NCBI GenBank assembly: GCA_050180895.1
Contig: JBFXDS010000001.1
Location: 372,001-436,000, forward strand
Length of the DNA: 64,000 bases
Direction: 5' to 3'
Origin: JBGPEQ01 sp050180895
GTDB taxonomy: Bacteria > Pseudomonadota > Alphaproteobacteria > Dongiales > Dongiaceae
Shown: positions 41,534 to 50,593 of the stretch, piece after piece
Layout of the letters: the number at the start of each line of letters is the position of its first letter
How positions within the stretch are numbered: position 1 is the stretch's first letter
The notes under the pieces: model-generated
Told to the model about the DNA's origin: nothing
What the model saw: only the letters and a program-made list of their open reading frames with translations
Databases searched by the model: none
Program-made: the position numbers and the translations under genes

Positions 41534-42442
41534 CTATCCGCCCGAGGCGTTGTAGGTGTTGTGGCAGAAATCGCGGAACGCCTGCGCGCAGGGATTGAGT
41601 TTCGAGTTGCGCTTCCAGGCGAGGCCGACGTCCATGGACGGCACGCTGTCCTGGATCGTCCGCGCTTCGATGCGGTCGCCTTCGAGCGACCACGGCCGGA
41701 ACACCATGTCGGAGAGGATGGCGACGCCGGCGCCCGTCGCTACCATGCTGCGTACGGCCTCGACCGAGGACGTGCGCAGCACGATGCTGGGGCGATAGGA
41801 GGCGCGCTCCCAGTAGCGCATGGCCGTCTTGTCGGCCTCGTCGATCGTCAGCATGATGTAGGGTTCCGGCGCGACGGAAGCGAGGGTCACGCGCCGGGCG
41901 TGCAGCAGCCGGTGGTTCGGCGCCACCCATAGCCGGCGACGCGAGCGGATCAGCTCCTCGGTCTCGATCTCGGCGGCATTGTTGAGGTTGGAGGTCAGGA
42001 TCACCGCCAGATCGATCCGGCCGCGCACCAGCTTCCGCTCGATATCGTCGCGGTCCATCTCGAACAGATCGACGCGCACGTTGGGAAAGATGCGGCGGAA
42101 GCGCGCCAGCGGCGTCGGCAGGAAGTAGCCGGCGACGGTGTAGGTCATGGCCAGCGAGAAGCTGCCGGAGACGCCGCTGCGCGCCTGGCGCGGCGCCTGC
42201 GCGGCGTCCGACACGGCGGCGGCCACGGCGCGTGCGTGGCCGAGGAATTGGTTGCCTTCAAAAGTCAGCTCGATCCCCTTGGCATGCCGACGCAAAAGTG
42301 CGACTCCGGTCTCGTGCTCGAGGGCCTTGATCGCCTCGGTCACCGCCGACTGCGAGACGCCAAGCTGCGAGGCGGCGAGCGAGAGCTTGCCGGCCTCGGC
42401 CGTAGCGATGAAGTAGTTGATCTGGCGCAGCGAGAGAGCCAT
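41534..42442 (-). CDS. LysR family transcriptional regulator
   Basis: The product has 302 residues. The N-terminal winged helix (LRQINYFIATAEAGKLSLAA, then SQLGVSQSAVTEAIKALEHE) and the periplasmic-binding-like effector domain are complete. It is divergent from the TorT-like binding protein, with 176 bases between starts, so it most likely controls the transport and carboxylase operon. A TTGCGCAA palindrome at 42496-42503 in that gap could be part of its site. Confidence 0.88.
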   Translation of the reverse strand: MALSLRQINYFIATAEAGKLSLAASQLGVSQSAVTEAIKALEHETGVALLRRHAKGIELTFEGNQFLGHARAVAAAVSDAAQAPRQARSGVSGSFSLAMTYTVAGYFLPTPLARFRRIFPNVRVDLFEMDRDDIERKLVRGRIDLAVILTSNLNNAAEIETEELIRSRRRLWVAPNHRLLHARRVTLASVAPEPYIMLTIDEADKTAMRYWERASYRPSIVLRTSSVEAVRSMVATGAGVAILSDMVFRPWSLEGDRIEARTIQDSVPSMDVGLAWKRNSKLNPCAQAFRDFCHNTYNASGG

Positions 42443-42618
42443 CGCTTTTTCCGATAATGCCACCGGCTGATTTCTGAATTTACAATGTGCGCGAGTTGCG
42501 CAAAAGTCCCGAGGTCGGCAGCGAAGAGCGGCGCTGAAGCCGCGCGTGCCGGCCGCCAACGACATAACAGGGATGCGCCGGCTGCTGTCAGCCGGTTGCC
42601 GTCAGACGGGAGAAAGGC

Positions 42619-43710
42619 ATGACACTATCAGCAAAGACGATCGGCATGGCTGTGCTCGGCGGCATCGCGCTCGCCGCGGCTGCTCCGGGATTCGCGGCGG
42701 CCGACGAGAAGCCCTGGTATCCGTTCAAGGTCCAGGTCTGGGATCCGCCGTTCGACATGGCCAGTCCGCGCAAGGACATGGACTACACGCCCGTCGAGAA
42801 GGCGGAAAAGAAATGGGACATCTGCGTGTCTTTCCCGCACATGAAGGACGCCTACTGGATGGCGGTCGACTACGGCGTCGTCGCCGAGGCCGAGCGGCAG
42901 GGCGTCAAGATGCAGTTGGTCGAAGCCGGCGGCTACACCAACCTCAACAAGCAGATTTCGCAGATCGAGGATTGCGTCGCGGCCGGCTCGCAGGGCGTCG
43001 TGATCGGCGCGATCTCGCTGGACGGGCTGAACAACCTCGTCTCCGAACTGAAGAGCAAGAACATTCCGGTCATCGACGTGATCAACGGCATATCGTCGCC
43101 CGATCTCGCCGCCAAGTCGCTGGTATCGTTCGGCGAAATGGGCGCCAAGGCCGGCGAGTATCTGGCCAAGCTGCATCCGGCCGGCGGCGGGAAGGTCAAG
43201 GTCGCGTGGTTCCCGGGCCCGCCGGGCGCCGGCTGGGTCGAGGCCGGCAACACCGGCTTCGTCGAGGCGGTGAAGGGCAGCGATATCGAGATCGTCGACA
43301 CGAAGTACGGCGACACCGGCAAGGAAGTGCAGCTGAAGCTGGTGGAGGACGTGCTCGAGGCCAACCCCGACATCGCCTACATCGTCGGCACCTCGCCGAC
43401 GGCGGAGGCCGCCGTCGGGCTGCTGAAGGACCGCGGCCTCACGGACCAGATCAAGGTGCTGGCCTATTACTTCACGCCGCCGGTCTATCAGGGCATCAAG
43501 GACGGCTCGATCCTGGCGGCGCCGACGGATTCGGCGGTGATTCAAGGGCGCGTCGCCATCGATCAAATGGTTCGCATCCTCGAGGGCAAGCCCTATGAGA
43601 AGCATGTCGGTCCGGCGCTCTATGTGATCGACAGCAACAACGTCAGCAGCTTTGACAAGGCCTCATCGCTGGCGCCGGACGACTTCAAGCCGACCTTCAG
43701 CGTGGAGTAG
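42619..43710 (+). CDS. TorT-like periplasmic binding protein of an ABC transporter
   Basis: The product has 363 residues with a signal peptide (cleavage near GFAAADE). After an unusual WYPFKVQVWDPPFD segment comes a ribose-binding-protein fold: FPHMKDAYWMAVDYGVVAEA, VEAGGYTNLNKQISQIEDCV, GVVIGAISLDGL and YIVGTSPTAEAAV. The start resembles TorT of the TMAO sensing system, but it heads a transporter operon, so transport is the likely job. The ligand is unknown, and the neighbours suggest a lactam, urea or amide. Confidence 0.84.
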   Translation: MTLSAKTIGMAVLGGIALAAAAPGFAAADEKPWYPFKVQVWDPPFDMASPRKDMDYTPVEKAEKKWDICVSFPHMKDAYWMAVDYGVVAEAERQGVKMQLVEAGGYTNLNKQISQIEDCVAAGSQGVVIGAISLDGLNNLVSELKSKNIPVIDVINGISSPDLAAKSLVSFGEMGAKAGEYLAKLHPAGGGKVKVAWFPGPPGAGWVEAGNTGFVEAVKGSDIEIVDTKYGDTGKEVQLKLVEDVLEANPDIAYIVGTSPTAEAAVGLLKDRGLTDQIKVLAYYFTPPVYQGIKDGSILAAPTDSAVIQGRVAIDQMVRILEGKPYEKHVGPALYVIDSNNVSSFDKASSLAPDDFKPTFSVE

Positions 43711-43731
43711 GTCCGGCACGAAACAGCGGCC

Positions 43732-45279
43732 GTGATCGACAGCGCAACGGACGCGACCGGGACTTCCGCGCCGGCGGAAGCCCTGGTCCTGCTCCGGCTC
43801 GAAAAGATATCGAAGCACTTCCCGGGCGTCGTCGCCCTCGACGGCGTCGATTTCGATCTGCGTGCCGGCGAGGTGCACGTGCTGTTCGGCGAGAACGGCG
43901 CCGGCAAGTCGACGCTGATCTCGCTCGTCGCCGGCGTCTATCGGCCGACCGGCGGCCGCATCGAGTTCCGCGGCCAGGGCATCGATCTCGCCTCAGTGCA
44001 TCAGGCGCGCCAACTCGGGATCAGCGCGGTGTTCCAGGAGTTCTCGCTGGTCCCCCAGCTGACGGTAGAGGAGAACCTGTTCCTCGGCGCCGAGCTGACC
44101 AACAGCGGGGTCCTGAACAAGCGGGACATGCATGCCAAGGCGCGGCAGATCCTGGACCGACTGGGTTTTCCCCTGACGCCCGGGGTTCGGGTCGCCTATC
44201 TGTCGCGGGCCGAGCAGCAGATGGTCGAGATCGCCAAGGCGTTCCGCTCCGACCTGTCGGTGCTCATCCTCGACGAGCCGACGGCGTCGCTGACCGAGCG
44301 CGAGACGCAGCGCCTCTTCACCCTGATCGAGCAGGCGAAGCGGCAGGGCGTCGGAATCATCTACATCACGCACCGCATGAACGAGATCAAGCGCATCGGC
44401 GACCGCATCACGGTTCTGCGCGACGGCCGCTACGTGGCGACTCTGGCCGTCGCCGAGGCGTCGGAAGCGCGACTGGTCGAATTGATGACCGGCCGCGTCA
44501 TCGCCCAGATCTTTCCGAAGGTCGAGCATCGATCGGGCGCGACGATGCTGCAGGTCGCCGGATTGACGACGGCCAGCGGCAGTGTTTCCGACGTGTCGAT
44601 CCATGTGCGGGGCGGCGAGATCGTCGGGCTCGCCGGGCTGGTCGGGTCGGGAAAATCCGAGGTGGCGCGCGCCTGCTTCGGGCTGGAGGCCGTCGCCGCC
44701 GGCACCGTAACCTTCGACGGCGCCGACGTCACGGGCATGACGCCGCGGCAGATGCTCGACCGCGGCTTCTTCTACCTGCCCCCGGACCGCCGCGCCGAGG
44801 GACTGGTGATGGTGCGGGGCGCCCGCGAGAACATCTCGCTGCCCTCGCTCGGGCTGCCGCAGTTCTCCGCCGGCCCCATCCTCAACCGTGCCGCTGAGAA
44901 GGCGCGGGCGCGCGAGCTGGCGGTGCGGCTCAACCTGCAGCCGCCGAACATCGAGCGGGCCGTCGACCACTTTTCCGGCGGCAACCAGCAGAAGGTGCTT
45001 TTGGCCAAGGCGTTGTCGCGCGAGGTCAAGCTGTTCGTCTTCGACGAACCGACCGTCGGCGTCGACGTGGGCACCCGCGTCGCCATCTACAAGTTCATCG
45101 CCGAGCTGTGCGAAGCGGGCGCGGCCATCCTGCTGATCTCCTCCGACCTGCCGGAGATCTTGCATCTGACCCATCGCGCCTACGTCATGCACCGTGGCCT
45201 TCTGCGCGCCGAGCTGGCGGGGAGCGAGATCACCGAGGATCGCGTGCTCGGCCACTTCTTCGAGCGGGAGGCGGCATGA
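43732..45279 (+). CDS. Ribose-type ABC transporter ATP-binding protein (two nucleotide-binding domains)
   Basis: The product has 515 residues. Domain 1 has Walker A GENGAGKSTL and Walker B LSVLILDEPTASLTE. Domain 2 has a degenerate Walker A (GLVGSGKSE) and signature FSGGNQQKVLLAKAL with Walker B VFDEPTVGVDVG. This is the RbsA/MglA layout with the usual asymmetry. The start is GTG 43732, 21 bases after the binding protein. The stop overlaps the permease ATG. Confidence 0.92.
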   Translation: MIDSATDATGTSAPAEALVLLRLEKISKHFPGVVALDGVDFDLRAGEVHVLFGENGAGKSTLISLVAGVYRPTGGRIEFRGQGIDLASVHQARQLGISAVFQEFSLVPQLTVEENLFLGAELTNSGVLNKRDMHAKARQILDRLGFPLTPGVRVAYLSRAEQQMVEIAKAFRSDLSVLILDEPTASLTERETQRLFTLIEQAKRQGVGIIYITHRMNEIKRIGDRITVLRDGRYVATLAVAEASEARLVELMTGRVIAQIFPKVEHRSGATMLQVAGLTTASGSVSDVSIHVRGGEIVGLAGLVGSGKSEVARACFGLEAVAAGTVTFDGADVTGMTPRQMLDRGFFYLPPDRRAEGLVMVRGARENISLPSLGLPQFSAGPILNRAAEKARARELAVRLNLQPPNIERAVDHFSGGNQQKVLLAKALSREVKLFVFDEPTVGVDVGTRVAIYKFIAELCEAGAAILLISSDLPEILHLTHRAYVMHRGLLRAELAGSEITEDRVLGHFFEREAA

Positions 45280-46310
45280 CTACCGACGCGCGCGAGGCGA
45301 GCCGTTCCGCGCAGCCGAGGACTCTGTCTTTGCGCCTGCAGCATCTGTTCGTGCGGCTGGGCGTCCTGCCGTTTCTGCTGATCATCGCGATCATCGTGTT
45401 CTCGCTGCTGTCAAGCCGCTTTCTCGGCGGACAGAATCTGATCAACGTCGCCCGGCAGTCGACCTACCTCACCATGGTCGCGATGGGGCAGATGCTGGCG
45501 CTGCTGACCGGCGGCTTCGACCTCTCCGTGGGAACGATCCTGGCGGTCACCTCCGTCTTCGGCGCGGCCGCCATGGCCGGCATGTATGCCACGTACCCCG
45601 ATGCCGTGCTGCTGTGCATCGCCGTCGGCATGCTCGCCGGCGTCGGCGCGGGCCTGCTGATCGGCGTCATCAACGGGGCGGGCGTAGCGGTCTTCGGCGT
45701 GTCGCCGTTCATGATGACTCTGGGTATGGCCTCGGTGGGCTTCGGGATCGCCCTGTATCAGACGGGCGGGGTGCCGGTGTATGGCATGCCGCCGCAGTTC
45801 GGGAAGGCCCTGGGATTCGGGCGCTGGCTCGGCATTCCCGTGCCGATCTTCGTCACGGCGGGATTGATCGTTTTCATGTACGTGCTGCTGAACTGGACGC
45901 GCATGGGCCGGTATCTCTATGCCATCGGCGGCAATCTGAAGGCATCGACGCTCTCGGGCATCAACACCCGCCTCTACCTGTTCCTCGCCTATGTCCTCTG
46001 CGGCGGCATGACGGCGATCTCCGGGATCATGCTGACGGCGCGGCTGGAGACCGGCGAGGCCAACATCGGCGCCACCATGCCGCTGGAATCGATCGCGGCC
46101 TGCGTGATCGGCGGCGTCAGCCTGCGCGGCGGGACGGGCCGGCTCGGCAACGTCGTGCTGGGCGCCATCTTCATCGGCCTGGTGCAGAACGGCATGAACC
46201 TGGCGCGGATCGAATCCTATCTGCAGATCGTTGTTATCGGCATCCTGCTCATCATCGCTGTCGTGGCCGACCAGCTGCGGCAGAAGATGATGGCGAGGCT
46301 CAGGGATTGA
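45276..46310 (+). CDS. Ribose-type ABC transporter permease
   Basis: The product has 344 residues of the RbsC family: LTGGFDLSVGTILAVTSVFG, SPFMMTLGMASVGFGIALY, ALGGN-like YAIGGNLKASTLSGINT, and SIAACVIGGVSLRGGTGRLG. It has eight to ten transmembrane helices. ATG 45276 overlaps the ATPase stop. PxpA follows 12 bases later, so transport and catabolism genes share a transcript. Confidence 0.92.
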   Translation: MTTDAREASRSAQPRTLSLRLQHLFVRLGVLPFLLIIAIIVFSLLSSRFLGGQNLINVARQSTYLTMVAMGQMLALLTGGFDLSVGTILAVTSVFGAAAMAGMYATYPDAVLLCIAVGMLAGVGAGLLIGVINGAGVAVFGVSPFMMTLGMASVGFGIALYQTGGVPVYGMPPQFGKALGFGRWLGIPVPIFVTAGLIVFMYVLLNWTRMGRYLYAIGGNLKASTLSGINTRLYLFLAYVLCGGMTAISGIMLTARLETGEANIGATMPLESIAACVIGGVSLRGGTGRLGNVVLGAIFIGLVQNGMNLARIESYLQIVVIGILLIIAVVADQLRQKMMARLRD

Positions 46311-46322
46311 CGGAGGACGGAC

Positions 46323-47048
46323 ATGGGATTGGCAATCAACTGCGACATGGGCGAGGGCTTCGGCCTCTACCGGTGCGGCGACGATGCGGCGATCATGCCG
46401 TACATCACCTTGGCCAACGTCGCCTGCGGCTTTCATGCCTCCGACCCGACGGTGATGCACAAGACGGTGCGACTGGCGAAGCAGCACGGCGTCAAGGTCG
46501 GCGCGCATCCGTCGCTGCCGGACCTGCAGGGCTTCGGGCGGCGCGAGATGAAGATGGACTCCAAGGAGCTGACGGATTGCCTGATCTACCAGGTCGGCGC
46601 GCTCAAGGCGTTCCTCGACGCCGAGGGCATGGCCCTCAGCCACATCAAGCCGCACGGCGCGCTCTACGGCATGGCCGCGCGCTCCGAGGAGATCGCCAAC
46701 GCGATCTGCGACGCGGCCGATGTGTTCAAGGTGCCGCTGTTCGGCATGGCCCGCACCAAGCATGAAGAGGTCTACACCAAGCGCGGCTTCAAGTTCGTGC
46801 CGGAATTCTATGTCGATCTCGACTACGACAAGGATGGCAAGCTCATCATCACCCGCGAGCATGCGGCATGGGATCCCGATCTGGCGGCCGAGCGGACCTT
46901 GCGCGCGATCACCGAGAAGAAGGTCAAGACGGTCGACGGCAACGATATCCCGATGACCGCGGAGTGCATCTGCGTGCATTCGGACACGCCTGGCGCCGTG
47001 GCGGTGGCGAAGGCGGTGAAAGAGGCGATCAAGCCGTACCTGAACTGA
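46323..47048 (+). CDS. pxpA: LamB/YcsF family protein, 5-oxoprolinase subunit A type
   Basis: The product has 241 residues. The family opening NCDMGEGFGLYRCGDD is intact, followed by NVACGFHASDPTVM, VGAHPSLPDLQGFGRREM and IKPHGALYGMAA, which carry the conserved His and Asp residues. In E. coli PxpA works with PxpB and PxpC in ATP-dependent opening of 5-oxoproline. Here the same three are interleaved with biotin enzyme subunits, so the substrate may be a different amide. The start is preceded by GGAGG. Confidence 0.88.
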   Translation: MGLAINCDMGEGFGLYRCGDDAAIMPYITLANVACGFHASDPTVMHKTVRLAKQHGVKVGAHPSLPDLQGFGRREMKMDSKELTDCLIYQVGALKAFLDAEGMALSHIKPHGALYGMAARSEEIANAICDAADVFKVPLFGMARTKHEEVYTKRGFKFVPEFYVDLDYDKDGKLIITREHAAWDPDLAAERTLRAITEKKVKTVDGNDIPMTAECICVHSDTPGAVAVAKAVKEAIKPYLN

Positions 47049-47079
47049 GTGTTCCGGCAAGGGGAAGGGCAGACGCTCG

Positions 47080-48444
47080 ATGCAGAAGGTGCTGATCGCC
47101 AATCGCGGCGAGATCGCCTGCCGCGTCATCCGCAGCTGCCGGGCGCTCGGGCTGAAGACGGTCGCCGTGCATTCGGAGGCCGATGCCGGGGCATTGCATG
47201 TCGACGAAGCCGACGAGACCCAGGCGATCGGGCCGGCGCCGGCGAAGCAGAGCTATCTCGTCAGCGATAGGATCGTCGGCGCAGCAAAGGCCGCGGGCGC
47301 CGATGCCGTGCATCCCGGCTACGGTTTCCTCGCGGAGAACAGCGATTTTGCCAAGGCCGTGGCCGCCGCGGGCATGACCTGGATCGGTCCGACGCCGGAC
47401 TCGATCGACGACATGGGCGACAAGGAGCGGGCGCGGCTCCTGGCGCGCGCCGCCGGCGTGCCGATCCTGCAGGGCAGCGCGCGCTTTGCGCCGGGTGATC
47501 TCGCTGGCCTGGACGAGGCGGCGGCCGGGGTCGGCTTCCCTCTGCTGGTGAAGGCCTCGGCCGGCGGTGGCGGCATCGGCATGCGCCGCGTCGACAAGGC
47601 CGACGAACTGCTGAAGACCGTCGAAGCGACGCAGGCGCTGGCGGAGAAATCCTTCGGGGACGGGGCAATCTATCTCGAGCGGCTGGTGCCGAAGGCGCGC
47701 CACGTCGAGATCCAGGTGTTCGGCTTCGGCGACGGCCACGCCGTGCACATGCACGAGCGGGATTGCTCGGTGCAGCGGCGGTTCCAGAAGATCATCGAGG
47801 AGACGCCGTCGCCGGGGCTGACGGCCGCGACGCGTGCGGCCATGGCCCATGCGGCGGTGGCCCTGGTCAAGCAGGAGCGCTACCGCGGCGCCGGCACGAT
47901 CGAGTTCATCGTCGATGCCGAGAGCGGGGCGTTCTACTTCCTCGAGATGAACACGCGCATCCAGGTCGAGCATCCGGTGACGGAGATGACCACCGGCCTC
48001 GATCTCGTCGGCCTGCAGATCCGGCTGGCGCGCGGCGACGACCTGTCGTTCCTGACGCAGGAGTCGATCCGTCCGCAGGGGCACAGCGTCGAATGCCGGC
48101 TTTATGCCGAGAATCCCGCGATGAACTTCCTGCCCTCGCCGGGGCCGTTGAAGCGGTTCCGGTTGCCGAAGGCCGCGGAGGGCATCAGGATCGATACCGG
48201 CGTGCGCGAGGGGGACCAGATCACGTTCCACTACGATCCGATGATCGCCAAGCTGGTCAGCCACGGCCGCGATCGCAATGAGGCGATTGCGCGCATGCTG
48301 GCGGCGCTGGATGAGGTCCGGGTCGAGGGCGTGACCACGAATGCAGCATTCCTGCGCCGGGCCATCGACCATCCGGCCTTCCGCGCCGGCGATACGCATA
48401 CGGGGTTCGTGACGGAGCACGGCACGGCCCTGACGAAGGCCTAG
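47080..48444 (+). CDS. Biotin carboxylase subunit
   Basis: The product has 454 residues of the AccC fold: IANRGEIACRVIRSCR, HPGYGFLAENSDFA, the ATP-grasp glycine loop KASAGGGGIGMR, HVEIQVFGFGDGHAVHMHERDCSVQRR, and EMNTRIQVEHPVTE. It carboxylates biotin using ATP and bicarbonate. The placement between pxpA and pxpB, away from accA/accD, points to a carboxylase other than acetyl-CoA carboxylase. Confidence 0.92.
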   Translation: MQKVLIANRGEIACRVIRSCRALGLKTVAVHSEADAGALHVDEADETQAIGPAPAKQSYLVSDRIVGAAKAAGADAVHPGYGFLAENSDFAKAVAAAGMTWIGPTPDSIDDMGDKERARLLARAAGVPILQGSARFAPGDLAGLDEAAAGVGFPLLVKASAGGGGIGMRRVDKADELLKTVEATQALAEKSFGDGAIYLERLVPKARHVEIQVFGFGDGHAVHMHERDCSVQRRFQKIIEETPSPGLTAATRAAMAHAAVALVKQERYRGAGTIEFIVDAESGAFYFLEMNTRIQVEHPVTEMTTGLDLVGLQIRLARGDDLSFLTQESIRPQGHSVECRLYAENPAMNFLPSPGPLKRFRLPKAAEGIRIDTGVREGDQITFHYDPMIAKLVSHGRDRNEAIARMLAALDEVRVEGVTTNAAFLRRAIDHPAFRAGDTHTGFVTEHGTALTKA

Positions 48445-48470
48445 TTACGCGACGGGCGGAGAGGCGAGCG

Positions 48471-49340
48471 ATGATCTACGAGAAACCGAAGTTCCTGCCG
48501 GGCGGCGATCGCTACATGCTGATCGAGTTCGGCAACGAGATGAACCTGGAGTTGAACTTCATGGCCCAGGGCCTGGCCAGCGCCATCGAGAAGGCGCAGA
48601 ACAGCGGCGTGATCGAGACCGCGCCCTGCTTCGCCTCCATGCTCGTCCACTACGATCCCGACAAGATCAGCTTCAAGGACCTGGCCAAGGAGATGCAGAC
48701 GCTGATCGACGGCCTCGGCCCGTCCGACGACATCGAGCTGAACAGCCGTCTCTTCTATTTCCCGACCTGCTACCTCGATCCCTGGACCAAGGCGGCGGTC
48801 GACGACTATTGCGCCAAGATCACGAAGAAGAAGTGGGATCCGGAGTTCGTCGCCGAGCTGAACGGGCTCAAGGACGTGCATCAGTTCGTGCGCGTCCATT
48901 CCGGCACCGAATATTGGGTGGCGTCGCTCGGTTTCTGGCCGGGCCTGCCCTTCATGATGGCGCTCGATCCGCGCTGCGTCATCACCGCGCCGAAATACAA
49001 CCCGCCGCGCACCTGGACGCCGCAAGGCACGGTCGGCATGGGCGGCGCCTCCACCGCGATCTATCCCGTGGCGACGCCCGGCGGCTACCAGATCTTCGCC
49101 CGCATCCCCGTGCCGATCTGGGACACGGAGAAGCGGTTCCCGCAGTTCGAGAAGAGCATCTGCCTGTTCCAGCCGGGCGACCGCGTGAAGTTCGTGCCGG
49201 TCAGTCCGCAGGAGTTCGAGGAGGTCGAGGCCCAGGTGAAGGCCGGCACCTACGTCTACAACGTGGTCGAGTACCAGCGCTTCTCCGTGCGCAACTACAA
49301 GGCCTGGGTGAAGACGCTCGACAAGAGCCAGCGGTTCTAG
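48471..49340 (+). CDS. pxpB: Carboxyltransferase domain protein, PxpB/AHS1 family
   Basis: The product has 289 residues. The AHS1 blocks are visible: RYMLIEFGNEMNLELNF, VHYDPDKISFKDLAKEM, GFWPGLPFMMALDPR, and GMGGASTAIYPVATPGGYQI. This is one half of the carboxyltransferase of urea carboxylase and one subunit of 5-oxoprolinase. It is longer than E. coli PxpB (about 218 residues), in keeping with the version that partners biotin subunits. Confidence 0.88.
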   Translation: MIYEKPKFLPGGDRYMLIEFGNEMNLELNFMAQGLASAIEKAQNSGVIETAPCFASMLVHYDPDKISFKDLAKEMQTLIDGLGPSDDIELNSRLFYFPTCYLDPWTKAAVDDYCAKITKKKWDPEFVAELNGLKDVHQFVRVHSGTEYWVASLGFWPGLPFMMALDPRCVITAPKYNPPRTWTPQGTVGMGGASTAIYPVATPGGYQIFARIPVPIWDTEKRFPQFEKSICLFQPGDRVKFVPVSPQEFEEVEAQVKAGTYVYNVVEYQRFSVRNYKAWVKTLDKSQRF

Positions 49341-49352
49341 GAGGACAGCGCC

Positions 49353-50321
49353 ATGTTCGAAGTGATCGTTCCGGGCCTCGAGACCTCCATCCAGGACTAT
49401 CCCGGCCGCATCGGCTTCTGGAACCAGGGCTTCCCGCCATCGGGGCCGATGGACAGCTGGTCGTTCCGGCTCGCCAACCTGCTCGTCGGCAATGACGTCG
49501 GGGCTGCGGGCCTCGAGGTGCAGTACATGGGGCCGACGCTGAAGTTCCAGCGCGACGGCGTCATCGCCATCACCGGCGCGGACATGCAGCCGAAGCTCGA
49601 CGGGCAGCCGGTGCCGCTGTGGGAGAGCGTCGCGGTCAAGGCCGGCCAGACGCTTGCATTGACGTCATCGAAGATCGGCGTGCGCTGCTACATCGCCATC
49701 GCCGGCGGCATCGACACGCCGCCCTGGCTGGGCTCGCGCTCGACCTTCCACAAGGCCGGCGTCGGCGGCATGCAGGGGCGGGCGCTGCAGAAGGGCCAAG
49801 TGGTGCCGGTCGCGCCGGCCAAGGGAACACCTGGCCGCAAGGCGAAGCCGGACTGCCGGCCGGTCTTCGCGACTGACAAGGTCTGGACCATCGAGGTGGT
49901 GCCTGGCCCGAACGACGACTGGGTCGATGCGGACGGGCACAAGCGGTTCCTGTCGACGGACTGGAAGCTGTCGTCGAAGAGCGACCGCACCGGGTTCCGT
50001 CTCGAAGGCCCGCAATGGACCTTCACCGAGAAGGCGCACAAGAAGGCGCCGGAGCACGGGCAGGAGCCGTCGAACATCATCGACCAGGGCTATCCGCTGG
50101 GCGCCATCAACCTCGCCGGTCAGACGCCGATCATCCTGGTGAACGACGGGCCGAGCATGGGCGGCTTCATCAATCCCTATACCGTGCCGTCCGCGGCATT
50201 CTGGAAGCTCGGGCAGTCGAAGCCGGGCGACCTCTATCGCTTCAAATCCATCAGCGTCGACGAGGCGCAGGCGCTGCGCAAGAAGCTGAACGCCGTCTGC
50301 AGCCCGTCGAGCATCGCCTAA
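49353..50321 (+). CDS. pxpC: Carboxyltransferase domain protein, PxpC/AHS2 family
   Basis: The product has 322 residues. AHS2 blocks are VPGLETSIQDYPGRIGFWNQGFPPSGPMDSW at the N-terminus (read in two parts), LEVQYMGPTLKF, and a C-terminal INLAGQTPIILVNDGPSMGG with PYTVPSAAFWKLGQ. It forms the second half of the carboxyltransferase. It sits 12 bases after pxpB and 14 bases before the carrier, so stoichiometric expression is likely. Confidence 0.88.
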   Translation: MFEVIVPGLETSIQDYPGRIGFWNQGFPPSGPMDSWSFRLANLLVGNDVGAAGLEVQYMGPTLKFQRDGVIAITGADMQPKLDGQPVPLWESVAVKAGQTLALTSSKIGVRCYIAIAGGIDTPPWLGSRSTFHKAGVGGMQGRALQKGQVVPVAPAKGTPGRKAKPDCRPVFATDKVWTIEVVPGPNDDWVDADGHKRFLSTDWKLSSKSDRTGFRLEGPQWTFTEKAHKKAPEHGQEPSNIIDQGYPLGAINLAGQTPIILVNDGPSMGGFINPYTVPSAAFWKLGQSKPGDLYRFKSISVDEAQALRKKLNAVCSPSSIA

Positions 50322-50335
50322 CAGGGGGAGCGACC

Positions 50336-50554
50336 ATGGCCGAGAAGATCGAGACGATGGTGCCGGGCAATGTCTGGAAGGTGCTGGTGAAGCCGGGGGA
50401 CAAGGTCAGCGCCGGCGACGTGCTGTTCATCCTCGAGGTGATGAAGACCGAAGTGCCGCACAGCGCCGGCGAGGCCGGGACGGTAAAGGCCGTGCACATT
50501 GCCGAAGGGCAGGAAGGTGTCGACGCCGGCACACTGGCGGTGGAGATCGGGTAG
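50336..50554 (+). CDS. Biotin carboxyl carrier protein (biotinyl/lipoyl domain)
   Basis: The product has 72 residues and is a stand-alone biotinyl domain: ETMVPGNVWKVLVKPGDKVS, then FILEVMKTEVPH with the MK biotin-attachment lysine, and AGTVKAVHIAEGQEGVDAG. It lacks the long N-terminal region of AccB. It ends the operon at a strong hairpin. With the biotin carboxylase and PxpB/PxpC it completes the parts of a urea-carboxylase-like machine. Confidence 0.9.
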   Translation: MAEKIETMVPGNVWKVLVKPGDKVSAGDVLFILEVMKTEVPHSAGEAGTVKAVHIAEGQEGVDAGTLAVEIG

Positions 50555-50586
50555 GCCGCCGCCCGATCGTGCGACCGGGCGGCGGC
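50555..50586. terminator. Bidirectional hairpin terminator
   Basis: GCCGCCGCCCG and CGGGCGGCGGC form an 11-base-pair perfect stem around a ten-base loop, filling the gap between the convergent carrier and phasin genes. There is no clear T-tract on the plus side. Confidence 0.65.
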
Positions 50587-50593
50587 CGAGCGG

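Noticed and set aside
42619..43710. Calling the first gene of the carboxylase operon a TMAO sensor (torT)
   Set aside because: No torS/torR or TMAO reductase genes are near, and a transporter ATPase and permease follow directly, so transport is the better reading.
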